Below are positions 1 to 8,025 of a DNA stretch of 64,000 nt, piece after piece. Location: positions 62,001 to 126,000 of the forward strand of contig JACQYW010000005.1 in assembly GCA_016208015.1 (NCBI GenBank), written 5' to 3'. The stretch's first letter is position 1. Each line of letters opens with the position of its first letter. Both the position numbers and the translations under genes were made by a program. Source of the DNA: Nitrosomonadales bacterium (lineage in GTDB: Bacteria > Pseudomonadota > Gammaproteobacteria > Burkholderiales > Gallionellaceae). A model generated the notes under the pieces. That model did not search any database, had not been told where the DNA came from, and saw only the letters and a list, made by a program, of their open reading frames with translations.

Positions 1-276
1 GGCAAGACCGGCACGGCGCAGGTGATCGCCATGAAACAGGGCGAGAAATACGACGTGAAAAAGGTCTCCGAATACAACCGCGACCACGCCTGGTTCATCG
101 CTTTCGCGCCGGCCGACAAGCCGCGCATCGCGCTGGCGGTGCTGGCCGAAAACGGCGGTCACGGCGGTTCAACCGCCGCGCCGATCGCGCGCAAGGTGCT
201 GGATTATTACCTGCTCGGCAAAGTCCCCAAGCCGTTGCAGGCAGTGGCTGAAAAGGCCGGATCGGAAAGCGACTGA
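1..276 (+). CDS. mrdA: Penicillin-binding protein 2, C-terminal end (partial)
   Basis: This is the last 91 residues of a class B penicillin-binding protein, the transpeptidase that cross-links peptidoglycan during cell elongation. The window opens in frame on the KTG box of the transpeptidase fold (residues GKTGTAQV), followed by the HAWFIAFAP strand typical of PBP2 and a C-terminal tail. The serine-bearing SxxK motif and the membrane anchor lie upstream of the window. The stop is 2 bases before the rodA start, the usual mrdA-rodA pairing of the elongasome. The assignment to PBP2 rather than PBP3 rests mainly on that neighbour. Confidence 0.9.
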   Translation, partial: GKTGTAQVIAMKQGEKYDVKKVSEYNRDHAWFIAFAPADKPRIALAVLAENGGHGGSTAAPIARKVLDYYLLGKVPKPLQAVAEKAGSESD

Positions 277-278
277 GA

Positions 279-1376
279 ATGAACGCAAGACAACTCAAGA
301 ACCGCTTCATGCTGCATCTCGACCCTGTGCTGCTGGCCGCGCTCGGGGGCTTCCTGTTCATCAGCATGGTGCTGCTCTACAGTGCCAGCGACGGCAACTG
401 GTGGCGCGTGCTGGGCCAGCTCGGCAACATCGCGGTCGCCTTCAGCGCGATGTGGATCGTCGCCAACATGCCGTTGCACTGGCTGATGCGTATCGCCGTA
501 CCGATGTATGTGTTCGGCATGTTGCTGTTGATCGCGGTCGCGCTGTTCGGCGAGATCAGCCACGGTGCGCGGCGCTGGCTGCACATCGGCGTGGCCACCA
601 TCCAGCCTTCCGAACTGATGAAGATCGCTGTGCCGTTGATGATGGCCTGGTACTTCGAAAAGAATGAAGCGACCCTGAAGCTGCGCAATTATTTCGTCGC
701 GGTCATCCTGCTGGTCATGCCGGTCGCGCTGATCGTGCGCCAGCCCGACCTCGGCACCTCCATCCTCATCGCCGCCAGCGGCTTCTATGTGCTGTTCCTC
801 GCCGGATTGAGCTGGCGCATCATGATCGGCACCGCGCTGGCGGGACTGGCAAGTGCGCCTTTCCTGTGGTCGGCGCTGCATGACTACCAGCGTCACCGTA
901 TCGAGATGCTGTTCGATCCGTCGCAGGATGCGCTGGGCAAGGGCTACCACACCATTCAGGGCATGATCGCGGTCGGCTCCGGCGGCATCCTCGGCAAGGG
1001 CTACATGAACGGCACGCAGACGCATCTGGATTTCCTGCCCGAGCGTACCACCGACTTCATCTTCGCCGTCTGGTCCGAAGAGTTCGGCCTGATCGGCAAC
1101 CTGCTGCTGCTGGGACTGTATGTCTTCGTCATCGGCCGCGGCTTCATCATCACCGCCAACGCCTCCACCTATTTCACGCGCCTGATGGCGGGCAGCATCA
1201 CGCTCACCTTCTTCACCTATGCCTTCGTCAACATGGGCATGGTCAGCGGTATCCTGCCGGTGGTGGGCGTGCCGCTGCCGCTGGTCAGCTACGGCGGTAC
1301 GTCCTTGCTAACGCTGATGCTCGGCTTTGGTATGCTGATGAGCATCAACACGCACAAACAGCTCGTTAAAACTTGA
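279..1376 (+). CDS. rodA: Rod shape-determining protein RodA, SEDS peptidoglycan glycosyltransferase
   Basis: The product is a 365-residue polytopic inner-membrane protein of the SEDS family, close to the usual RodA length of about 370. SEDS proteins polymerise lipid II into glycan strands and work with PBP2 during lateral wall growth. Recognisable pieces are the GARRWLHIG and QPSELMKI segments near residues 90-115, the RQPDLGTS segment, the FLPERTTDFIFAVWSEEFG loop, and the C-terminal PLPLVSYGGTSLL signature. Hydrophobic segments occur throughout. It starts 2 bases after mrdA and is followed by rlpA 13 bases later, so mrdA-rodA-rlpA probably form one transcript. Confidence 0.96.
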   Translation: MNARQLKNRFMLHLDPVLLAALGGFLFISMVLLYSASDGNWWRVLGQLGNIAVAFSAMWIVANMPLHWLMRIAVPMYVFGMLLLIAVALFGEISHGARRWLHIGVATIQPSELMKIAVPLMMAWYFEKNEATLKLRNYFVAVILLVMPVALIVRQPDLGTSILIAASGFYVLFLAGLSWRIMIGTALAGLASAPFLWSALHDYQRHRIEMLFDPSQDALGKGYHTIQGMIAVGSGGILGKGYMNGTQTHLDFLPERTTDFIFAVWSEEFGLIGNLLLLGLYVFVIGRGFIITANASTYFTRLMAGSITLTFFTYAFVNMGMVSGILPVVGVPLPLVSYGGTSLLTLMLGFGMLMSINTHKQLVKT

Positions 1377-1389
1377 GGGGAGTCGGAAA

Positions 1390-2349
1390 ATGAAAAGACT
1401 ATCGTTGTTGTTGCCGGTCGCTTTGCTGGCAATGGCCGGTTGCGCCACCACGCAAAAAGCGGACGACAAGCAGCAGAGCGCGGCACCCATCGTCGATGCG
1501 GTTTCCGGCCCCAGCGGCAAAACGGCCCGCGCCGCTTCGGCTCCCGCCACGGTTACAGCGACCGCCACATCGGGCGGTGGCTATCTGCCCGGCGACGGCC
1601 CCGGCGGCGACACCGCGGTGAATCTGGATTCCATCCCCGACGCCGCGCCCAAGGCCGAACCGCTGCACCGTTATGCCAACCGCCCCTATTCCGCGCTCGG
1701 CAAGACCTACACCCCGCTGCAAACCACGGGCAACTATAAAGAGCGCGGTGTCGCCTCCTGGTATGGCAAGAAATTCCACGGCCAGCGCACCTCCATCGGC
1801 GAGATCTACGACATGTACGGCATGACTGCCGCGCACCCGACGCTGCCCATTCCCAGCTATGCGCGCGTGACCAATGTCGCCACCGGCAAATCGGTCGTCG
1901 TGCGCGTCAATGACCGCGGCCCCTTCCTGCACCAGCGCATCATGGATCTTTCCTATGTCGCCGCCGCCAAGCTCGGCTACATCAACAGCGGCAGCGCCGA
2001 AGTGGAAGTCGAGAGCATCGCTGTCTCCGGCACCGCCCCGGTAGAACCGCCCGCCGTCAAAGTCGAGCCGTTGCCTCCCGCACCTGTCATGCCGATCGAA
2101 TCGGCGGGCAAACCGACCGGCAAAATCTACCTGCAACTCGGCGCATTCAAATCGCCGCAAGGGGCAGAAAGCCTTCTGGTCAGGATGCGCTCCGAAATGG
2201 GCGAAGGCAGCAAGCCGTTGATGCTGTATGAGAAGCAAGGCCTCACGCGCGTGCACCTCGGCCCCTATGCCAGCGAGATCGAAGCCCGTAACGCGGCGTC
2301 CCGACTGGAGGATCGCCTCGGCTTCAAACCGTTCATGAGCAAACACTGA
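1390..2349 (+). CDS. rlpA: RlpA-family septal ring lipoprotein / lytic transglycosylase
   Basis: A 319-residue outer-membrane lipoprotein: the signal peptide ends in a lipobox with Cys18 (MAGC). A low-complexity linker follows, then a double-psi beta-barrel domain (about residues 115-210, beginning near GVASWYGKKFHG and including VRVNDRGPF), a Pro-rich linker, and a C-terminal SPOR domain (about 240-317) that binds denuded glycan strands. In characterised relatives RlpA cleaves glycan lacking stem peptides at the septum. The start is preceded by AGGGGAG with good spacing. It lies in the mrdA-rodA cluster, its common location, and its stop overlaps the next start by one base (TGATG). Confidence 0.92.
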   Translation: MKRLSLLLPVALLAMAGCATTQKADDKQQSAAPIVDAVSGPSGKTARAASAPATVTATATSGGGYLPGDGPGGDTAVNLDSIPDAAPKAEPLHRYANRPYSALGKTYTPLQTTGNYKERGVASWYGKKFHGQRTSIGEIYDMYGMTAAHPTLPIPSYARVTNVATGKSVVVRVNDRGPFLHQRIMDLSYVAAAKLGYINSGSAEVEVESIAVSGTAPVEPPAVKVEPLPPAPVMPIESAGKPTGKIYLQLGAFKSPQGAESLLVRMRSEMGEGSKPLMLYEKQGLTRVHLGPYASEIEARNAASRLEDRLGFKPFMSKH

Positions 2350-2699
2350 TGAGGACGGCGGCCAATCTCGCGGTCGGCATCGTCGCACTCATCCACATCT
2401 ATATCCTCGTGCTGGAGATGTTCTTGTGGGAAAGCCGCACCGGCCTGCGCGCCTTCGGCATGGACAAGGACTTCGCCGCCGCCACGCGTATCCTCGCGGC
2501 CAATCAGGGTCTGTACAACGGCTTCCTTGCCGCGGGATTGATCTGGGGATTGTTCTCGGGCAATGTCGATGTGCAGCAGTTCTTCCTCGGCTGCGTGGTG
2601 ACGGCAGGTTTTTACGGCGCGATCACCGCGAATGCCAGGATATTGTGGGTGCAGGCGGTGCCGGCATTGGCGGGGTTGGTGTTGGTGGGGTTGGCGTAA
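2349..2699 (+). CDS. DUF1304 family small membrane protein
   Basis: A 116-residue hydrophobic protein with about four predicted membrane spans (roughly residues 5-25, 48-66, 74-92, 97-115). The layout and the segments LEMFLWES and NQGLYNGFLAAGL match the DUF1304 family of small inner-membrane proteins, whose function is not established. Its ATG overlaps the rlpA TGA by one base, so it is probably translated by reinitiation from the rlpA message. Nothing in the sequence ties it to wall synthesis beyond that coupling. Confidence 0.8.
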   Translation: MRTAANLAVGIVALIHIYILVLEMFLWESRTGLRAFGMDKDFAAATRILAANQGLYNGFLAAGLIWGLFSGNVDVQQFFLGCVVTAGFYGAITANARILWVQAVPALAGLVLVGLA

Positions 2700-2805
2700 C
2701 GCCTTTACTCAGGCAGTTCCCTCTTCCTCCGGGGGGCTTCGCGTGGCGACCGATCTCCGGCAGGCAGCCCCATCTCAAAACCCTACTCCCCGCAACGTTG
2801 CCATA

Positions 2806-2825
2806 ATATTAGAATATGCTAATAT
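2806..2825 (+). promoter_or_regulatory. Candidate ArsR/BigR-type operator (ATATTAG-N6-CTAATAT)
   Basis: A perfect 7-bp inverted repeat with a 6-bp A+T-rich centre lies 31 bases ahead of the rhodanese start and overlaps the likely promoter (TTGCCA at 2799 could be the -35). A+T-rich palindromes of this kind are used by sulfide-responsive ArsR-family repressors (BigR/YgaV/SqrR type) that control rhodanese genes. The link to that family is inference from the motif shape and the genes downstream; no regulator gene is nearby. Confidence 0.55.
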
Positions 2826-2855
2826 GCAAACCTTGCTGAACAAGGAGGCTTCACT

Positions 2856-3191
2856 ATGTTTGGAATGAACGTAAAAGAGATCGACGCAACCCAGCTCGCA
2901 CAATGGGTGGGAGACGACGGCCACAAGATGCGCGTGATCGACGTGCGCCAGATGGAAGAGATCATGCACGGTACCGTGCCCAAAGCAGAGGCATTGCCGC
3001 TGCACGTCCTGCCCGCCAAGGTGCACGAGCTGGACAAGGCCGAGAAGCTGATCATGGTATGCCGTAGCGGCGCGCGCTCGGCGCAGGCCTGCATGTTCCT
3101 GCAACAGCAGGGCTTCGACAATGTGTTCAACCTGCGCGGCGGGATGATGGGCTGGGTGCAGAGCGGTTTCCCGGCTTACCGTTTGGCTTGA
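2856..3191 (+). CDS. Single-domain rhodanese (cytoplasmic)
   Basis: A 111-residue single rhodanese domain with no signal peptide. The active-site loop is CRSGARS, with the persulfide-forming cysteine at residue 69. The typical IDVRQMEE strand and the NLRGGMMGW C-terminal segment are present. Such proteins carry sulfane sulfur as a cysteine persulfide. The start is supported by AAGGAGG 8 bases upstream. It is followed 7 bases later by a second, exported or membrane-anchored rhodanese, so the pair could handle sulfur on the two sides of the inner membrane, behind the operator at 2806. Confidence 0.9.
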   Translation: MFGMNVKEIDATQLAQWVGDDGHKMRVIDVRQMEEIMHGTVPKAEALPLHVLPAKVHELDKAEKLIMVCRSGARSAQACMFLQQQGFDNVFNLRGGMMGWVQSGFPAYRLA

Positions 3192-3198
3192 GGTCGTT

Positions 3199-3591
3199 AT
3201 GAGATCGAAGATATTTATCGGGCTGGCCGCATTGCTGGGATTTGCGCTGCTGTCGCAGCAATTGTCAGCCAGCCAGGGCGTGGACGTGAAACTGGCGCAG
3301 AGCATGGTAAGCAGCCAGGGCGCGCTATTGCTCGACGTGCGTGAGCCGGCCGAGTATGCAGCTATCCATGCGCCGAACGCGAAACTGATTCCTTTGGGTG
3401 AGGTGGCTCTGCGCTTGAAAGAGCTAGCGGCTTACAAGGACAAGCCCGTTGCGGTGATCTGCCGTTCCGGTCGGCGTTCGGCCAAGGCGGTCGCGCTATT
3501 GCAGGAAGCCGGCTTCACCCAGGTCAGCAACGTACAGGGCGGTATCCAAGCCTGGGAACAGGCCGGACTGGAAGTCATCAAGCAGCAATGA
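3199..3591 (+). CDS. Rhodanese-like protein with N-terminal signal/anchor
   Basis: A 130-residue protein with an N-terminal hydrophobic segment (about residues 5-22) and then one rhodanese domain. The active-site loop is CRSGRRS, with catalytic Cys88, and the fold ends in the VQGGIQAWEQAG segment. The hydrophobic start suggests export or anchoring on the periplasmic face. It sits 7 bases after the cytoplasmic rhodanese, probably in the same operon. Its acceptor is unknown. Convergent rlmI lies 15 bases downstream. Confidence 0.88.
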   Translation: MRSKIFIGLAALLGFALLSQQLSASQGVDVKLAQSMVSSQGALLLDVREPAEYAAIHAPNAKLIPLGEVALRLKELAAYKDKPVAVICRSGRRSAKAVALLQEAGFTQVSNVQGGIQAWEQAGLEVIKQQ

Positions 3592-3606
3592 TCGCGGTGC
3601 GGGCAT

Positions 3607-4947
3607 TCAGCCCGCCACCCGCAACACCAAACCCTTCAGGTAGGCACCCTCGGGAAAACTCAACAGCACCGGATGGTCCGCTGCCGCATGCAGTTTCTTC
3701 ACGATCTGCACATCGACGCCCGCATCCAGTGCCGCACCGGCGATGATCTTCTGGAACAGGTCGTCGCTGATGCCGCCGGAGCAGGAGTAAGTGAACAGCA
3801 GGCCGCCCGGACGCAATAACTTGAACCCGAGCAGGTTGATGTCCTTGTACGCGCGCGAGGCTTTTTCGGCGAAAGCGGCGGTGGGGGCGAACTTGGGCGG
3901 GTCCAATACGATGAGGTCGAACTTGCGGTTCTGGTCGCGCAGCTTGCGCAGGGCTTCGAACACGTCGGCGCATTGCCATTCCGCTCTCGACGCGTCGAGT
4001 CCGTTCAGTTCCACATTGCGTTGTGCGAGTTCCAATGCCTCCTGCGAGGAGTCGATGGAGAGCACCGACTTGGCGCCGCCGCGCAGTGCATAGAGCGAGA
4101 AGCCGCCGGTGTAGCAGAAACAGTTGAGCACATCGCGTCCGGTAGCCAGGGTGCCTGTCAGTGCGCGGTTGTCGCGCTGGTCGAGGTAGTAGCCTGTCTT
4201 CTGTCCTTCCGCTACATCCACGGCGAAGCGGAAACCATTCTCGATCACTTCCACCATCTCCGGTAACGTGCCGCGCACGATGGCGCAACGCTTGGGCAAT
4301 CCTTCCAGTTCGCGCCCGTCGGAATCGGAACGCTCGTAGATGCATGCTGGCGTACACAATTCCTGAAGGATGTCGGCGATAGTCTCGCGCCAGCGCTCCG
4401 GGCCGGCGCTGCCCAGTTGCATCACCAGCACGTCGTCGTACTTGTCCACGATGAGGCCGGGCAGCCCGTCCGATTCGCCGTGAACGATGCGCATGCCGCT
4501 GCTATCGCGCTCAAGCCCCAACGTACGGCGCGCCGCCAACGCATCGCTGATGCGCTGACGGAAGAATGCTTTGTCGATGACATCCTTTTCGTTCCAGGAC
4601 CACACCCGCGCGGTGATCTGCGAGTCGGGGTTGTAGGCTGCCCACGCCAGGAAGTTGCCCGCGCTGTCGCGCACCGGCACGGTGTCGCCGCTGGCGGGTG
4701 CGCCGTCGATGCACTCGACCGCGCCGGAGAATATCCAGGGGTGGCGACGCAGCAAAGATTTCTCCCGCCCGGCCTTGAGAATGATGCACGGTTTGGCAGC
4801 GGGATTGCCGGCTCGGGGCTTGGATGCGGTTTGCTTTACGGGTGCTTCGCCCTGCTCCTTGCTGCGCTGCACACGCTTGCGGAAATCCTTGCCGCCCTGC
4901 GATTGGCGGTGCGGGGTCGAGGGCGATCTTGGTTTTGTCTGGCTCAT
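3607..4947 (-). CDS. rlmI: Class I SAM-dependent rRNA methyltransferase, RlmI type
   Basis: A 446-residue protein matching the family of 23S rRNA (cytosine-1962 C5) methyltransferases. After a basic, low-complexity N-terminal extension of about 50 residues comes a PUA-like domain (beginning near KAGREKSLLRRHPWIFSGAV), then a Rossmann methyltransferase domain with the SAM-binding segment LNCFCYTGGFSLYAL, the DPPKFA motif, and TYSCSGG holding the probable catalytic cysteine. The start chosen is the ATG at 4947, which overlaps the xerC stop by 4 bases (ATGA); longer readings run into xerC. The extension could help bind RNA, which is inference. Confidence 0.88.
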   Translation of the reverse strand: MSQTKPRSPSTPHRQSQGGKDFRKRVQRSKEQGEAPVKQTASKPRAGNPAAKPCIILKAGREKSLLRRHPWIFSGAVECIDGAPASGDTVPVRDSAGNFLAWAAYNPDSQITARVWSWNEKDVIDKAFFRQRISDALAARRTLGLERDSSGMRIVHGESDGLPGLIVDKYDDVLVMQLGSAGPERWRETIADILQELCTPACIYERSDSDGRELEGLPKRCAIVRGTLPEMVEVIENGFRFAVDVAEGQKTGYYLDQRDNRALTGTLATGRDVLNCFCYTGGFSLYALRGGAKSVLSIDSSQEALELAQRNVELNGLDASRAEWQCADVFEALRKLRDQNRKFDLIVLDPPKFAPTAAFAEKASRAYKDINLLGFKLLRPGGLLFTYSCSGGISDDLFQKIIAGAALDAGVDVQIVKKLHAAADHPVLLSFPEGAYLKGLVLRVAG

Positions 4948-5843
4948 GGTTTTTTCTTGGCACGCGGATGCGCACCGTCGTAGATTTTGGAAAGGTACTG
5001 GAAATCGAGGTGGGTATAGACCTGCGTGGTGGAGATGCTGGCGTGGCCCAGCATCTCCTGCACCGCGCGCAGGTCGCCGGAAGATTGCAGCACATGGGTG
5101 GCGAAGGAGTGGCGCAGCATGTGAGGGTGCACACCGGTGTTGAGACCTTGCTTGAGCGCGCATTTATCCAGTTGCAATTCCACGGTGCGCGGCGAGATGC
5201 GTGCGCCTTTCGTACCGACGAACAATGCTGTCACTTCCGGTCTGGCGACCTGATCGCGTACTGCCAGCCACGCCTGCAAAGCGGCAATGGCGTGGCTGCC
5301 CAAGGGCACGATGCGCGTTTTGTTGCCCTTGCCGGTGACGCGCACCGAGGCGTCGGCGAAATCCATGTCGATGGGGTCGAGGCTCACCAGTTCCGCCAGA
5401 CGCAGGCCGGAGGAGTAGAGCAGCTCGAACATCGCCTTGTCGCGCGCATCCAGCGGTGTCTCCACTTTCATCTCCACCAGCTTCACCGCCTCGTCGGGCG
5501 AGAGCGCATGCGGCAGGGTCTTGGGCGCTTTCGGCGCGCGCAGACCGACACAGGGATTGCTCTTGCAGCCGTGGTCGCGCATCAGGTAGCTGTAGAAACC
5601 GCGCCATGCCGACAACACGCGCGCCAGCGAGCGCCCGCCGAGACCGCCGCTGTGCAGCTGCGCGATGTAGCGGCGGATGTGGTGGCTCTTCAGGTCGGGT
5701 AATGGGGTTTCCCCGGCCAATGCCAGCAGGCGGCGGATGTCGCGCGCGTAGTTCTCGGCAGTCAGCGGGGAGTAATTGCGCTCGTTATGCAGGTAAGCAA
5801 GGTAGCCTTGCAGTGTGGCGGGTACTTTTTCAGCAGTGGGCAT
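4944..5843 (-). CDS. xerC: Tyrosine recombinase XerC
   Basis: A 299-residue tyrosine recombinase with the usual SAM-like N-terminal domain (residues 8-90) and a complete catalytic domain. The catalytic set is visible: Arg148 (SGLRLAEL), Lys172 (GKGNKTR), His241 and Arg244 (HMLRHSF), His267 (LGHASIS) and the nucleophile Tyr276 (QVYTHL). XerC acts with XerD at dif to resolve chromosome dimers. XerC rather than XerD is preferred because the gene sits directly after dapF and the DUF484 gene, the arrangement known in many proteobacteria. The ATG at 5843 overlaps the upstream stop by one base. Confidence 0.93.
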   Translation of the reverse strand: MPTAEKVPATLQGYLAYLHNERNYSPLTAENYARDIRRLLALAGETPLPDLKSHHIRRYIAQLHSGGLGGRSLARVLSAWRGFYSYLMRDHGCKSNPCVGLRAPKAPKTLPHALSPDEAVKLVEMKVETPLDARDKAMFELLYSSGLRLAELVSLDPIDMDFADASVRVTGKGNKTRIVPLGSHAIAALQAWLAVRDQVARPEVTALFVGTKGARISPRTVELQLDKCALKQGLNTGVHPHMLRHSFATHVLQSSGDLRAVQEMLGHASISTTQVYTHLDFQYLSKIYDGAHPRAKKKP

Positions 5844-6463
5844 CACACATGCAGGTTGAACGCGCTGCCCAGTGTCTCTGCGATGCGCTGCAGGAACAGC
5901 GTGCCCATCTCGGGGTAGAAGCGTTCCTTGTCTTCGCTCGCGAGGATGAGCAGGCCGATGGTCTGGCCGTGCGCTCGTAGCGGCAGGTAGGCGAAGGAGC
6001 GCAGATGCTCGGCAGATTCGCCGAACCAGGGCAGCGTGTCGTGCACGGCATGGTGCGCGCAGACCGGTTGTTGATGCAGGTCGGCGAAGGCCAGCACTTC
6101 CGAACTGGGCGGCTCGTCCTTCCACAGATGCAGCGCCACATGCGGAATGGCGAAGATGTCGCGCAGGTTGTGCACGATCAGGTTTTGCAGGGTGGAGCGG
6201 TCGTGCGGCCCGAACAGCGCGCAATTGAACTGGTGCACCTTGAGTTGCAGCGAGTCGTTCTCCTTGGCGAACTCCAGCAATTCGTGCAGTTTTTTCTCCA
6301 GCTCTTTCACGCGCTCGCGCAGCGTGAGCAGTTGACGCTCGGAAAGCGAAATGGTGCGACCGCCGTGCGGGTGCGGCAGGTTGATCTGCGACAGCATCTC
6401 GGCGTGTTCCTCGAAGAACAGCGGGTTGTCCAGCAAGTATTGCGCTACATCTTCCGATCTCAT
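5843..6463 (-). CDS. DUF484 family protein
   Basis: A 206-residue protein of the DUF484 family: an N-terminal helical part (DVAQYLLDNPLFFEEHAEML), a short coiled coil (about residues 40-65) and a GAF-like C-terminal domain. The family is regularly encoded between dapF and xerC, but its molecular role is not established. The start is supported by AGAGG 7 bases upstream. It is translationally coupled to xerC by a TGATG overlap and lies 10 bases after dapF, so dapF-DUF484-xerC-rlmI is one operon by spacing. Confidence 0.88.
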   Translation of the reverse strand: MRSEDVAQYLLDNPLFFEEHAEMLSQINLPHPHGGRTISLSERQLLTLRERVKELEKKLHELLEFAKENDSLQLKVHQFNCALFGPHDRSTLQNLIVHNLRDIFAIPHVALHLWKDEPPSSEVLAFADLHQQPVCAHHAVHDTLPWFGESAEHLRSFAYLPLRAHGQTIGLLILASEDKERFYPEMGTLFLQRIAETLGSAFNLHV

Positions 6464-6473
6464 CGTTAGCCTC

Positions 6474-7304
6474 TTAAAGGTTGATCTCGCCGTCGTACAC
6501 CGTGATGGCCGGGCCGGTCATCATTACGGGCGAATGCTCACCTGCCCAGGTGATGGTGAGCACGCCGCCGCGCGTGGCGACATGCACCGTGCTGTCCAGC
6601 AGTTTGCGCCTGATACCGGCGACCACGGCCGCGCAGGCGCCGGTGCCGCACGAGAGGGTCTCGCCCGCGCCGCGTTCGTACACGCGCAATTTGATGTGCG
6701 AGCGGTCCACGATCTGCATGAAGCCCGCGTTCACACGCTTGGGAAAACTGGCGTGGTTCTCGATCAGAGGCCCCTGCGTCTCCACCGCTGCGGTCTTGAC
6801 GTCTTTCACCACCTGCACCGCGTGCGGATTGCCCATGGATACGGCGGTGATCTGCACGGTCTTGCGGCCGACCTGCAGCGGCTGGATCACCTCATTACTG
6901 TCGCTGAGGAAAGGGATGCGCGCGGGTTCAAAGATCGGCGCACCCATGTTCACGGTGACGCGACCGTCCTCCGCCAGGCTGGGTGAGATCAGTCCGCTCT
7001 TGGTCTCCACCACAATCTCGCGCTTGCTGGTGAGTTTCTTCTCGTGCACGAAGCGCACGAAGCAGCGCGCGCCATTGCCGCACTGCTCCACTTCGCTGCC
7101 GTCGGCATTGAAGATGCGATAACGGAAATCGGCGTCCTCGCGCGGCGTCTTCTCCACCAGCAGGATCTGGTCGCAGCCGATGCCGAAATGGCGGTCGGCG
7201 ATGAAACGGATCTGCTCCGGCGACAGCGCGATCGATTGGCGCACGCCGTCCAGCACCACGAAATCGTTGCCGGCGCCGTGCATCTTGGTGAATTTGAGGG
7301 TCAT
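6474..7304 (-). CDS. dapF: Diaminopimelate epimerase
   Basis: A 276-residue enzyme that converts LL- to meso-diaminopimelate, the last shared step to lysine and the peptidoglycan cross-linking residue. The two catalytic cysteines of this cofactor-independent epimerase are visible: Cys75 in EQCGNGARC and Cys219 in SCGTGACAA. The [14 protein letters not shown]-terminus is also diagnostic, and the length equals that of well-studied homologues. It heads the dapF-DUF484-xerC-rlmI operon. A CoA-binding-domain gene lies 27 bases upstream on the same strand. Confidence 0.97.
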   Translation of the reverse strand: MTLKFTKMHGAGNDFVVLDGVRQSIALSPEQIRFIADRHFGIGCDQILLVEKTPREDADFRYRIFNADGSEVEQCGNGARCFVRFVHEKKLTSKREIVVETKSGLISPSLAEDGRVTVNMGAPIFEPARIPFLSDSNEVIQPLQVGRKTVQITAVSMGNPHAVQVVKDVKTAAVETQGPLIENHASFPKRVNAGFMQIVDRSHIKLRVYERGAGETLSCGTGACAAVVAGIRRKLLDSTVHVATRGGVLTITWAGEHSPVMMTGPAITVYDGEINL

Positions 7305-7331
7305 ATGCTTCGGTCTTTCAGATGGTGGCGA

Positions 7332-7754
7332 TTATACGTTGTCGCAAAGCTGGGTGTGGTCGCGGAACATGCATCTGTCCATCACCACGGTGATGCCCGC
7401 CTGTTGCGCGCGCAACGCCGCTTCCTCGTGCACCACGCCGTCCTGCAGCCAGATATTTTTGACGCCAAGCCTGATGCAGTTTTCCACGATGGCGGGCACA
7501 TGCTCCGGGGCGCGGAACACATCCACGATGTCCGGCACTTCGGGCAGGCTTTCCAGATCGGGGTAGGCTTTCTCGCCCAGCACTTCGCTCACCAAAGGGC
7601 GCACCGGGAAGATGCGGTAGCCGAAACTCTGCAGGGCCTGCGCCACACGGAAGCTGGGCCGTCCGGCATTCGGCGACAACCCCACCACAGCGACGGTCTT
7701 TACCTCGCGCAGCAGTTTGCAGATGTCCTCGGGGCCGGGATTGCTGAAGTTCAT
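7332..7754 (-). CDS. CoA-binding domain protein (YccU-like)
   Basis: A 140-residue Rossmann-type protein of the small CoA-binding family (E. coli YccU is the model), with the segments VAVVGLSPNAGRPS, VDVFRAPEHV and IWLQDGVVHEEAA. These proteins resemble the CoA-binding domain of succinyl-CoA synthetase, but their function is not known. I chose the ATG at 7754; a longer reading would add 26 unlikely residues. It is encoded just upstream of dapF and may share its promoter. Confidence 0.85.
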   Translation of the reverse strand: MNFSNPGPEDICKLLREVKTVAVVGLSPNAGRPSFRVAQALQSFGYRIFPVRPLVSEVLGEKAYPDLESLPEVPDIVDVFRAPEHVPAIVENCIRLGVKNIWLQDGVVHEEAALRAQQAGITVVMDRCMFRDHTQLCDNV

Positions 7755-7833
7755 GGTGCGCACGATAGCATTTTTTGTCCCGTCCGGCGCGGGCGGGGCA
7801 GCACAAAAACCGCTATACTGCGCGCCGTTCAAA

Positions 7834-7874
7834 GCGCCCGTAGCTCAGCTGGATAGAGTATTGGTTTCCGAAGC
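7834..7874 (+). pseudogene. 5' fragment of a tRNA-Arg gene (left end of the insertion)
   Basis: These 41 bases form the 5' half of a tRNA-Arg(CCG): the acceptor strand GCGCCCG, a normal D arm, the 5' anticodon-stem strand and the loop TTCCGAA. After GAAGC the sequence stops matching a tRNA. The acceptor strand GCGCCCG pairs perfectly with CGGGCGC in the 3' fragment at 10083-10113, not with the intact copy at 7949, which has GCGCTCG/CGAGCGC. The two fragments therefore look like halves of one original gene. A 13-bp stretch (TGGTTTCCGAAGC, 7862-7874) is repeated in the right fragment. Confidence 0.85.
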
Positions 7875-7948
7875 TTACGGTCATTCGGGTGCTCTGAGGT
7901 AAAATGACCGAAGGTTCACTTTGCAGTTTTCGTGCCTTTTTCAAATAC

Positions 7949-8025
7949 GCGCTCGTAGCTCAGCTGGATAGAGTATCGGTTTCCGAAGCCGAGGGTCGTG
8001 GGTTCGACTCCCGCCGAGCGCACCA
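7949..8025 (+). tRNA. tRNA-Arg (anticodon CCG)
   Basis: A complete 77-nt tRNA with encoded CCA. The acceptor stem is GCGCTCG/CGAGCGC, the anticodon loop TTCCGAA is closed by a 5-bp stem, and the T arm contains GTTCGACTC. The anticodon CCG reads CGG arginine codons. It is inside the tRNA-Arg insertion and is the only intact tRNA-Arg in this window. It differs from the flanking fragments in the acceptor stem, so it arrived with the element rather than being the original gene. Confidence 0.96.

Noticed and set aside
1399..2388. Long antisense open frame (329 codons) opposite rlpA, with similar ones opposite slt (11836-13719), groL (37199-39178) and the cyclase (39754-41610)
   Set aside because: They are the usual by-product of G+C-rich codon bias opposite clearly real genes; low-complexity His/Arg/Asp-rich composition, no ribosome-binding sites, no domains.
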